Assembly (NCBI GenBank): GCA_030248295.1
Contig: JASANH010000664.1
Location: 1 to 64,000, forward strand
From: Mesodorylaimus sp. YZB2_4
Lineage: Eukaryota > Nematoda > Enoplea > Dorylaimida > Dorylaimidae
DNA length: 64,000 nt
Direction of reading: 5' to 3'
In this document: positions 46,401-56,889 of the stretch, one piece after another
Layout: every line of letters starts with the position of its first letter
Position numbering within the stretch: position 1 is the first letter of the stretch
The notes under the pieces: generated by a model
Databases searched by the model: none
What the model was told of the DNA's origin: nothing
The model's input: the letters and a program-made list of their open reading frames with translations, nothing else
Translations under genes and position numbers: made by a program

Positions 46401-49400
46401 TTCTATAATATACCTCTGGGTGCAATAGCAGTTCCGCTCGTTATCGACAGGAGCAGCCTTCGGGCGGTGGCGCTCTGCGACTCTCTGAGGAGCTTTTGCG
46501 CTTTTTTTCGAAACCGATTCGTCAGGCAATCGATTGTGGCTCTTGTTCTTCTCTGCTGGCTATTTTTCTTCTAGTTTTGATATGAGCTCCTTTGAGGAGC
46601 GTTAACACTCTGAGTGGATTGGATAGATGCTTCGAGAAGACATTGACTAAATGTCCACGCTGGCTGCCATTCTAACGTTATTTTCGCCCACGCTTTTATT
46701 CGGGAAAGAGTCAACTTTAAATTGACCTCTTGTCGCTTTTGTCCGCTTGCTTTTAACGAGAGTAAACTTGAAACACTATGAGCGGTTACTGTGTTATTAG
46801 CGAAATGTTTAGTGTTCGATGAAGCCTTCTACATCTCGTCTCAAAAGGCTAGTTTTGTGTGCGTGCAGCGAAGGAGGGCGAATCACTGACCTTAGGCTTC
46901 AAAGATCAATAATTTTTGCCAGATAGCTTTACTTTATATGAAACAAAGAATCTCAGGGGTAAAAAACAGGGTTACGATAAGATTGTGATAAAGAGATGCT
47001 ATTCGATAGGGGCAAAAATATGAATGTCTCGTTTGATGTTTGACTGAGCAAGTTATACGCACACACAGACATAGTCGTGTTGTCTTGCTGTGCCCAAATA
47101 TTGGTTGATTTTGTAAAATAATCACGGTGGTGGGCGATAAAATACGAATTCATTGTAATGATTCCATTTTTGTTCTTCGCTATCGGCCGCTGATCCGCGC
47201 ATTAAATCGCCGCTAGCGCAAGTGCCAGATGCGCAACTAGTGATCAAATCGAAGCCATGTTCAGCCAACATATCGAATGCTAATTCGAGACTGCTATGCT
47301 TTAAATATAAACGAGCTGTATAACGATTCTCGCCTCCACGATCGGGATCACGACTTTCGTTTAACGTATCACCAAATACTTCTCGGCATAAATTTGCTCG
47401 ACCGCATACGATAATTCTACTGAGCTTTCGAAATTTGACATCGGCTTGACCATCGCGACCAAATGCGAACGTGCCTCGATAGCCGACGGTCAGGTATCCG
47501 TAATTGGAATTACTAGAACCCGCCGTGCCGCTGTTGTATGAACCAGTGTTGTTCGACGAGGATCCGTTAACTAAACTTGGTAAAACGGCACCGTACGTTG
47601 TACCACGACGTGTACCAGGGCCTGGTTTCAATAATTTTAATAATTCGTTAATTTTGTAGAATTTAGCCTCTTCGCGCAAGCGGGGCATTTCTTGAAAGTT
47701 ATCGGGTAATAATATTTTTCCAGTGCGTAAATAATCTAGGATATAACGAAATAATTCACCGTCTCGATCGATAAAATAAATTCCATCGGATCGGCATTGT
47801 ATTAGTGAGGAAACATCGATTTGTCCGACTTGCATTGGCGAAGTGGTTGGTGTCATGTTTGGACTGGAGGAAAGTGACTGTGATGCGAGACTAGCGGATG
47901 CCGATGTGCTATCGTTTAGATTGAGTAAATTGGAAAAATATTGGGCTAACAAGGAGCTTGTGTCTTGTGTCAATGTACCGATCGTAGTCGCGTACGAATA
48001 TCCTCCCACATTGAGTTCAATAATCTTTGATTTTCGGTTATCCATGCTTGGGCAGTTGAGGTTTTTTGATTTTGTTCGACTCGGCTTTGTCGGAGTTTTG
48101 ATTTTGGATCTGAAATTGATAAAGAACGGTTATAAGTAGAAATCGGGAGCTGATGATGGATGCGAATTGAATGTTCATCAATGACTCGTTAGTCGCGTTC
48201 TCGGAGGGCGCGGTAAATTATGGACGGTTGACAAGGGACGGACTCTTGGTCGAGTCCTAGTCATGAATAGAAGATATGTTAGCCGTTTATCAGCGGGTGT
48301 TCTGCCTTGGTGACGTTCGAGTTCAATGCATTAAGCGAAAAAAGTAAACTAAAAAAGGAGGGCTGTCTTGTGTGATGGTGTAGGTAGGAATGGAATTAGG
48401 TTTTACCTACAGTAGGTATAAGCTAGGGCTATTCGCATTCTTTCCTGGATTCCTGGATTTAGTCGTAAGAGCAGGTAGGCTTGTTGGGCGTGGAGTGAAA
48501 CGGTGGGTGAGCATCCGGCATTTGAGGCTATCGAAAAAAGAGGCCATTGAAACTCGCACGAATGGCTTGTACGAGGCGATAGTGTCTGAAGAAGCATCGG
48601 CGTTTGTTGGCGCGGAATGAGCAAAGTAAGGATATCCTTTCTTGAGCATGGAGGGGGGGGGAGAACGTGCTTCGTGCACCGATTGATCATTGCTGGTGGC
48701 CATTTTTTTTCAAAAGCCACTCCTTGGGCCGAGAGTTATTTCGTCTAGTAGGTGCTTAGGTAGGGAAAGTTTGATGAAGCGCGTGGAATGGCGAAACGTC
48801 TGAAGCCGAGTGCAGCTAGGGTTCTCGTTTCTAACAAGGACGGCGATTGCGTTGAGGCCTGGATTGGATCGGTTTTCATTCGAAGATGGAGGACATAACG
48901 TAAGGCAGCCTATTCATGCTCTTGTCTTCCCTTCGACTAGCCTGGACGACGGCTTATTAGTTTTCAGCAAATGAAGGCAAATCACCAAGAGAGTAAGCGA
49001 ATGACGAAGAAAGAGAATCCTAGTCCAGTCGCCGAGTTATGAACAGTAGCAGGCAATGAGGAAAAAAAAGGCAAGGAATGGTCGAACAACGTTGGCTAAG
49101 TTGTTGTCACAAGATTTACTCGGGTTACTCGTCGTATTCGTAATGAAGACGCCCACTCAAACTCCCATCACCAGAAAGCCAAAGGCGCACTTAAGAAAAC
49201 TTGATTTTCTTGGACGCACTTTGGTAGGAAATGCCAATTTGGGCGGGTTGTTGTCGGCTCGAGGCGAGCACGAAGGATAAGACGCGTTTTAGGTATAATC
49301 TGTTCTCCTGTGGGAAAGGGTTTCTGGTCTCATTATCACCAGGGGGAACGTTCTCAAGCTGGTAATAATGGTCGAGGCCGACGGAGTAATGTCTTCCATC

Positions 49401-52400
49401 TCCCATTTCCTACCTGCCAGCCTGAGTAGACGGGAATTGGTTTTCATAACGATAGCGGATTAGCAGAAAGTTTCGCGGAAAGATCAAACTAGGTAAATAA
49501 TGGTGGAATAATAATTAGAATGGAAAAATGTGAAAGAAAGCGTTTGTATTGGCAAAACACGTTGATAAATTTAATATTAGTATTAAATTACGGTTACATA
49601 TTTCCCTCACCCAGTTATTGGTAAGGCGGCAATTGTGAGTGTACGTGGTCGGATGTTGATCCGAATCTGCTTCTAACTAATGGTGAATCGTAAGGCGCAA
49701 GGTCCCATTTTGAGCATGTACACGAGGTAGGAAGGAGGAGAGAGAAAAGACGGGCTTTGATCTCGAGTGGTACACGTCAGTAGGTGCATAGCAACAGTTG
49801 AAGGTTTCTTAGAATTAAAAGAAAATGATGTTCAACAGAGCAAAGACGAGTCTAATGGAGATTCTTGTTTCGTTGTGCGTCAGTCTTTAAGATATAAAGC
49901 ATAGAGGGCTGATGAAGTTGGCCTATGGAAAATAGTCCGGCCTATTCGCATGGAAAATCCGCGGACACTTCGTTATCTCGATCGACGGGCTATATTTTCT
50001 TGGTATGCATTATATTTTCATAAAGGTGACACGAGTTTGAGTAATTGCCAAGCCGACTTACGATTAGACTCGAGACCGTGATGAATCGGTTTTGAGCATT
50101 TGATCAAAACGAGACAAAAATAGAAATACGAGAATGGCATTAGCAGTCGATCGATTGACTAGGCTTATACTGGAGTGTAGAATTCCTAAAATTGATCCAC
50201 ATGTTGTCAAGGGTTGACCTGAGAATGTCCTACAGTCTGATGAAACAGTATGGTCACTCCTCCCTGTAGTGGACCTGCATTCATGATAGATGATTGAGAT
50301 AGCACGATTACGCCACGTGATGGACTGACATTGAGTGAATTATTTCCGGCACATGCCATTTTCGCAAGGTTTTTGTTAGTGGCTAAAAAATAGTTTCTTC
50401 GTCAAAAAATCAAATGAAAAAGCATCTGGAAAACAAACGAAAGAAATGAGGTGATTGTTGGGCGGGCTGAATGATGAGCAAGGATAGGACAGTTGTAGAG
50501 TATCGATTGTGTTCTATGACAAGGAATTTTTAATGTCAGTGTCGAAAATATCAGCACTTGGAAGAGGAAGCCAAAAAAGCAAATGTAATGAGCGAAATAC
50601 TACTCCTACTCGTGGCCTAGCGATAGGTGTCTAACTCGCACGCTGTGTGCGCACTTACAGGAGAGGGTTCGACTCCCTCCTGGGTCAAAAATGGCCAAAT
50701 ATATGATCCATAGCCCTCGAATGTTTGGCTATTGATAAAGTATGACATACATTGGACAAGATGCCGTGGGAAGCGGATCGTCTCGAAAACTCTCCAGGCA
50801 GGCCACCTAGTCGTAGGGGGCAGAGACATCAATCCGACGGGCTTCTGTCCCGCCTGGAGAGTGCAACGAAGGCACCTCGGTGGTGCAGCGGTGAATGTCG
50901 TGTCATGGTTTGCTTGGCGGAGCTGCAAACCAGTCGGCATGGGTTCAACTCTGGCCGTCTGAGAAGTTGGTGATGTTCTCTCTGCGCCTTGCACGCCTGG
51001 CGGTTGGCGACTCACCTTCATCCCTCCGGGGTCAATAAACAAGAGTCTCTCAAATCTGGGTCCTCTCACAAGCACGGGGTGGATATGGTTATCCCATTCC
51101 ATGGGGTAGCCACCAACATCGCGGGGTGGCGACTAACGCGCACCCGTGCCTGGCTTGCATCTTAGGTGGACCCTGGTCGATGGCAAGATAGGGTCAACTA
51201 ACAAGCCCCTAGCCCGGCCCTCTGGACCGAGCAGGATGGGTGAAAGAAGAATGAAGGCAACTGATACGCTGCATGGCGGGCAGTCAAGGCAACCAGATAC
51301 ACTCCTTCTCTACAGTCCAAACACACCTACTACACAAATTTCAGACGAATTGGATTTGTATAACGTGTTATTTTAATTGCAGTTGTACAATGTGATCGTG
51401 GAGACGGAGGTGGTGAGCAAGCAGATATTGCAAAATGGCCAATTGAGGCAACGTGTGACGCTGATTCCATTGAATAAAATTTCGGCCCAAGCTATTCGTC
51501 CTGATGTTGTGCGAAAAGCTAAAAGTTTGGTAAGTTAACATATCTAAACTACGTACATTTTGCATGCGTCCTAGCAAGAATGTGGTTCATATATTAAGTC
51601 TTTTTTTAAAGTCTTGGCACAATCTTGCTGGGATGTGTAAAATATGGTTTGAGATGGATATTTTAGCCGCATACATTGATGGACTATAAGACTGAAACCG
51701 CACGATCTTGCTGGCATGTGTAAAATATGGTGTCGGATAGAGACATTGCGAACATTGAGTGTATTTCTGGTTTTCAGGTTGGTGAAGAAAACTGTCACTT
51801 GGCATTAAGCTTGATCGATTATCCTGCAGAATTGCAAAAAGCGATGGAATACGTTTTCGGCAACACGTTGATATGTACGGATATGAATGCGGCCAAGAAA
51901 GTTACTTTTCATCCTGACGTCATGAGACGAACGGTCACATTGTCGGGCGAAACTTTCGATCCTCAGGGAACACTGACGGGAGGTAAGGGATCTGTCCCAA
52001 GGGGGGAGAGGACTGATTAAAAAGATGTCAATTTCAGGTTCTAGGAAGGAGAATTCGTTTGTTCTAAAAAAGATGCAGGAATTGGTACCGACGTCGATGG
52101 ACTTGGAGACCAAGAAACATCGTTTGATTGAAATCGATAATCAACTGCAACGAATGGCCAATTCGGCGAATGAATATCGAAGCGTGAAAGAGAAATTGAC
52201 CACTTTGCGTCGCGACGTAGAAATGGCGAAGACGAAATTGGTGGGAACATCGCATCATAAACAACTGGAGGAAATAGGCCAAATGGAGCAAGATATTAGT
52301 AAGAATATATGAGATAATTGAAAATGATGGCTCTTACTTGATGTACTTTGCAGAAGAGGCGGAGGAAATGTTGGCCAAGACGACGGATGATCAGAAGAAA

Positions 52401-54480
52401 GCTAAAGAGCGTATTAGAGAATTGGAGGAGCGCTTACGTAATGCGGATAAGTACTTGGCGAAAGAAAAGAAAAATGCGGAAGATCGATTGAAAGAAGCGA
52501 GAAAACGCGCAGAGCAATCGGCTAAAACGTTAAAACAAAAGAAAGAGGTAAAAAATAATGTTTTCGATTAAGATAAATTTGGATTGATGACGTTTTTTGA
52601 TGGTTTTCATTTCAGGGAACGGAAGTATTAAAACTAGAGATTCAAGAATTGGAAGTAGCAATCGAAGGATATGGAAACGAATTATCGGAATTGGAAAAGA
52701 ATATTGAGACGATAAAGAAGGAAGTAACGACTCTTACGGCTGCTTGGGACGCGGCGAAGGTTTGATATTTGATTATTGCGAATCGTAAGAGATGTATGAA
52801 ACCCATTTTTTTAGAATGCTGTGCAAGAAGTAGAAAGTCGTGTGGAAGAAAAACGAGAAGCCATTCGAGCGCAGTGTGATGAGATCGCGAAGCGGCAAGC
52901 TGAACACGAAGCAATTATTAAGGATGGACGAAAACTGGAATTGCAAATTAAGCAATTGCAGCAAGATGAAGAGAAATTGATCTCGGATGAGAAAGATAGC
53001 GCTAAAAGGGTGAGTTAAGTTTTTCAATGGTTAAGGGAAGTTGGTCAGGCATTACACACATCTACAGTAGGTTGGGTAAGTTAAGAACTGCCCTGCCCCT
53101 TTTCCAGGTTAGGCATTGCATATACTCTCATCTACAGCAGGTTGATTGTCGTGGGTTATGGTAGGAGTAGGAAAAAGGGAAGAACAGTATGAGTACTGTA
53201 ATCCTGAGTACGGCATACTGTATTTGAGTTTTGATCTGACAAGACGAAATGTGCTTTTCAGTTGGAGCAAATGGCGGCGTCGTACAATTGGATTCGGACT
53301 GATGAACGATTCTTTGGACAAGCTGGTACGGCCTATGATTTCGCTGCAAACGATCCAAAAGCTGCCGCCAAACAGCTACACGCTGCTCATGAACGAAAAG
53401 AGAAGCTTTCGAGGACGGTTAATATGCGAGCTATGAACATGTTGGGCAAGGCTGAAGAACAGGTACGTCAGTTTGATCTTTCTAATGGAAGGACACGTGG
53501 GGAAAATAGGTTTTTGCTTAGTACCAAAAGTTAATGGACAAGAAAGGCATTGTAAATAATGACAAGGCTAAGATCGAGGCGGTTATTCAAGAATTGGACG
53601 AAAAGAAGCGTCAGACGATCGAGAAGGCATGGGAGCAAGTGAATCGTGACTTTGGATCTATTTTCTCGACTTTGCTGCCCGGAGCGAATGCAAAGTTGGA
53701 ACCGCCTCAAGGAATGTCGCCTTTGGAAGGGCTGGAAGTACGCGTGGGCTTTGGCGATGTGTGGAAGGAATCGTTAGCCGAATTATCTGGAGGACAGAGG
53801 TGAGGTGATTGTAGATGAGTGTGAGGGTTTTGTTGAGACGGCTGCTGTTTTTCAGATCTCTGGTTGCCCTGTCGTTGATTCTGGCCATGTTGCTGTTCAA
53901 GCCAGCACCGATTTATATCCTGGACGAGGTCGATGCGGCTTTGGATTTGTCGCATACTCAGAATATTGGGCAAATGTTGCGTACTCATTTCAAGCATTCG
54001 CAGGTACGTCCTCACTCGGAGTCCCCTAGGGAGGAGCATGTGGGGTGGGCCCCTGTCTGACACTCAAGACACGTACAGTACGTGTCTTGAATGATAAACT
54101 AGCGTGATGGGCATGTATGCAGTTGGGGAAGGGCTGGAGGCACTCTTCGTTGCCTAGTGTTCTGGGACCCGTTCATACTTTACCCCACCCCGTACAATAG
54201 ATCTGGCGATGGCATGTTTCACCCCTGCCATGATGATGATGGGGTCAGGATATTGTAGGAAATAGGTTTTTAAACAAGGCAGGTGATGAAAAATGGCTTG
54301 GATGATGAGACCATGCCCATAGTCTCCCCTTGGGTGCCTTGCTGGTTGTAAGCCCGTCTTTTTCAGTTTATTGTGGTCTCGCTCAAGGATGGAATGTTCA
54401 ACAACGCGAACGTGCTCTTCCGCACGAAATTCGTAGATGGATGCTCGACTGTTACTCGCCATGTGCAACAGCAGCAATGA
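43421..54480 (+). CDS. SMC2: Structural maintenance of chromosomes protein 2 (condensin subunit)
   Basis: SMC2 pairs with SMC4 as the ATPase core of condensin, compacting mitotic chromosomes. Twenty exons (43421-43588, 43979-44128, 44283-44444, 44505-44615, 44723-44860, 44925-45417, 45480-45534, 45597-45717, 45823-45941, 46001-46139, 51383-51529, 51778-51982, 52038-52298, 52354-52547, 52616-52759, 52815-53009, 53262-53462, 53522-53799, 53856-54003, 54367-54480) give 1,180 aa with all phases closing. Walker A is GLNGSGKSN near residue 32. SMC2-specific strings are [20 protein letters not shown] and the hinge ([37 protein letters not shown]). Two long coiled coils flank the hinge. The ABC signature is [17 protein letters not shown] and Walker B is [11 protein letters not shown]. 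Intron 10 is 5.2 kb, far longer than the others, and contains the antisense KCTD gene. Confidence 0.97.
47122..48045 (-). CDS. KCTD8/12/16-like BTB(T1)-H1 protein, nested in SMC2
   Basis: In vertebrates, KCTD8/12/16 are auxiliary subunits of GABA-B receptors; their T1 domains oligomerise and bind the receptor tail. This is an intronless 307-aa ORF. The T1/BTB domain spans [18 protein letters not shown] to [17 protein letters not shown], with a Ser/Thr-rich insertion of about 40 residues after the first third. The H1 domain starts at [20 protein letters not shown] and includes the family-diagnostic [15 protein letters not shown] and [19 protein letters not shown]. It ends [10 protein letters not shown]. 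The lack of introns contrasts with the neighbours, so retroposition into the SMC2 intron is possible. Placement is antisense, so its promoter lies inside the SMC2 intron near 48,050-48,300. Confidence 0.9.
   Translation of the reverse strand: MDNRKSKIIELNVGGYSYATTIGTLTQDTSSLLAQYFSNLLNLNDSTSASASLASQSLSSSPNMTPTTSPMQVGQIDVSSLIQCRSDGIYFIDRDGELFRYILDYLRTGKILLPDNFQEMPRLREEAKFYKINELLKLLKPGPGTRRGTTYGAVLPSLVNGSSSNNTGSYNSGTAGSSNSNYGYLTVGYRGTFAFGRDGQADVKFRKLSRIIVCGRANLCREVFGDTLNESRDPDRGGENRYTARLYLKHSSLELAFDMLAEHGFDLITSCASGTCASGDLMRGSAADSEEQKWNHYNEFVFYRPPP
50610..50695 (+). repeat. tRNA-like element
   Basis: Box-A-like TGGCCTAGCGATAGG, then a perfect T arm (GAGGG, TTCGACT, CCCTC) near 50662-50680. There is no convincing acceptor stem. 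It is likely the head of a SINE within the SMC2 intron. Confidence 0.55.
50745..50870 (+). repeat. Dispersed repeat family, plus-strand copy in SMC2 intron
   Basis: The core CCACCTAGTCGTAGGGGGCA, GAGACATCAATCCGACGGG, CTTCTGTCCCGCCTGGAG is shared with 32640-32770 (reverse) and 57935-58075. Confidence 0.7.
50870..50965 (+). repeat. tRNA-like element adjoining the core repeat
   Basis: GGTGGTGCAGCGGTGAATG resembles a box A, and GGGTTCAACTC near 50941 a box B. It directly follows the core repeat, suggesting the two belong to one composite SINE. Confidence 0.5.
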
Positions 54481-54778
54481 ATCGATCGATTGATCATAAC
54501 GATTTTTTTGACCATACTTGTGTAGTGAAGTGTGGCACAGTAAGCAAATGATTCGTGTATTGGTTGGGCGGTTATGACTTGTGCGCTAACTGTTGAGGTT
54601 TTGATCGGAGTGCGTTGTATTGATAATCAAGGCTGATTTTGTAAAACGACCAAGTTTGAATTTCGCGCGCTTTTGGTGGAGTTGGACATGATGTCTGCTA
54701 GAATGCGGGAACGTAAATCCAAAGAGGGCTGGAGGCTGTGAATCATTTTGTTCTTATCGCTGCCCCTAATGCAAAACT
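54481..54778. other. SMC2 to F-box gene spacer
   Basis: 298 bp between two genes on the same strand. Nothing coding is seen. It must contain the SMC2 3' end and the next gene's 5' end. Confidence 0.5.
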
Positions 54779-56572
54779 ATGGCCACCTTGGACTCGCTGC
54801 CACCGGAGCTTCTGGCTCGAATTTGTTCATACATCCCAGCGAAGTTTATTTTGGCAAATTTCGTTTTAGTGTGCAAAAAATTTTACGATATTTTTAGTCA
54901 CGAAGAGTATTGGCACTCACGTTTAGCCAAATTCGATCCGTCGTTATCATTTCCGACTTCGTTCGGTAAGTGTGGGTACTGCGAGTGTAGAGTTGGGTAC
55001 TTGTCTACTTTAGCGATATTTTTCTCTCTCTCTCACCTGTCGGACTTAGAAAATTTTTGGTGGCTCGCTAAAGTATAGACAAGTGCCTAGATTTGATTTG
55101 AGATTTGAGGGAGGCCTGTACTCGTCCAATTTACAGTATCTCTGTTCCAGTGACCGGGCCGTCATTCCGATGGTCGAATACGTGCGCAGTTGTGGAATCA
55201 GAGCAGCGGCGATGGACAAAGCCAGAATTGCATTTTCGTCAGTTCACTTTGAGTGATGCTCATATTGCAACTGTGGATGCTGTGCATTTGATGCAGGTAA
55301 GTATTCAGCGACGAGTTATCGTTGGAGTTAAGATTCAAATGGATAATTGATTTTTGAACAATTATGGAATCGGATGGTTTCTATTTCAGGCTGGTCGTTT
55401 ATGCATTTCCGGTTCTCGTGATCGTTTACTTTGCATGTGGGATTTGAGTCGATTTCCAGATTCGACGGCAGGTGACTCATCAGCTTTCAACGCCAAGGAT
55501 TATTTGATATTTACCGAGCAGAAAGGCCATGCTGTAAGTGCACTCTGCTGTCGACTTATTTTTAAGAGTGACACGATATATTTTAGGGATGGATTTGGAC
55601 TATCGATTCTTTTGAAGATTCAGTCTTCACTGGTGCCTGGGACCAAAAAATTTTGCATTGGCAATTGACGCCGACTGATTTGAGACTGGTGTCGGCAACG
55701 AAGTCAGTGCTGGGGAGGATTGGTGTGAGAAAATGATCGAGTATTTGTCTTTCAGATGCACAGCTGCCATTTTGTGCGTTGTGGCCGAACCGAATGCGGT
55801 CATCGCTTCGACATTTGTCGGTCAAATTAAGATGTTCGATAATCGAGATGATCACAATTTGGTGGCAACCTTAAACGTAAGGACTGGAGGTTGGTGCCTT
55901 GCATACTGAAGGTGGTCTTCTATTTCAGTACCACACGAGGCCTGTGTTAGGCCTGGCAGCTGACGGTGGTGGTCGTTACATCTACAGTTGCAGCGAAGAT
56001 AAGACGGTTGTGTGTTACGATCGACGTGCTTCGGCTGTTGTGCACACGCTGCGGGTAAGGAAGCTTATGCTGGTCGATAGCAACTGATTGCAGTCTTAGT
56101 GTTTCAGCTGCCCGATTCTGGTGTTGCTTTGTCATACAACGATAGTCAGTTGTGGGTCGGCGACATGAAAGGCAGATTGCATTTGATCGACTCGGATTGG
56201 AGTGTGCTGGCCGTAAGTGCAGTGCTGTATTTCGATATGGTTCTCTGATCGATTAATTTCCCAATTTAGCATTACGACTTGGAGAGTGCTCGAGTGACGG
56301 ATGTGAAACACAAAACTGGCTCTCTCATTTCCGCATCCTATTCCAAGGATGCGAGCGTTCGAGTGGCGACACCTGGTACGAGACCCCGTCCCATTACTGA
56401 TCTTGATTGCGCGCATCAGGAACCGACCAAGGTAAGCCAGTGTGGTGATCTGATATCGATTATTTGGATATCGATTTGCTTGATTTAGATGGACTATCGC
56501 CATGGCGTGCTGGCTTGCGGTTTCATCGATTGCAACGTCCGTGTATGGATTCCGGTTGATAGGTTGGATTAG
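54779..56572 (+). CDS. F-box/WD40 repeat protein (FBXW9-like)
   Basis: A predicted substrate receptor of an SCF ubiquitin ligase: the F-box binds SKP1 and the WD40 propeller binds target proteins. Nine exons (54779-54965, 55151-55296, 55390-55533, 55587-55702, 55756-55876, 55929-56054, 56108-56212, 56270-56431, 56489-56572) give 396 aa in frame. The F-box is LDSLPPELLARICSYIPAKF at residues 4-23. WD40 blades are seen as RLCISGSRDRLLCMWDL, SVFTGAWDQKILHWQL, IYSCSEDKTVVCYDRR, LWVGDMKGRLHLID and VLACGFIDCNVRVWIP. Exon 2 was started at 55151 because that restores phase. An alternative small exon near 55050 is possible. The FBXW9 assignment is by overall layout and is not certain. Confidence 0.82.
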
Positions 56573-56889
56573 AATGGGATTCGGCACTGAGACAGGCATG
56601 CTTGTTTGGGAAACGTTCACTCATACTGTAGGTTTCGCACCAATGTTTCATCCATGTTAGTGGCTCGATCTCTCACCTTGTACAGTTGAATGTGCAGCCA
56701 TGGATTCCGGATGAAGGGTAGAGCCGTGTCTTGTTTGTGTTGATCGATGGGGGCTGGGTAATGGCCATTTAGGGGCGTTAATGAAGTCCTTTGTTTGTGG
56801 GGATGGATGATGGATTGTGCGAGCCTGGGTGGATGGGGCGCGATTTCAGGCAGTTCACTTAAAGGAGGGAGAGAAGAAGGTGGGCGAAA

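Larger units (their letters stand above)
46140..51382. other. SMC2 intron 10 (5.2 kb) with nested gene and repeats
   Basis: It starts with donor GTGAGTGCG after the hinge codon block AAGER and ends TTTTAATTGCAG before [10 protein letters not shown]. It contains the antisense KCTD gene (47122-48045) and two tRNA-like repeats near 50610-50965, with a core repeat at 50745-50870. The stretches 46,140-47,121 and 48,046-50,590 show no other supported gene. Confidence 0.85.
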
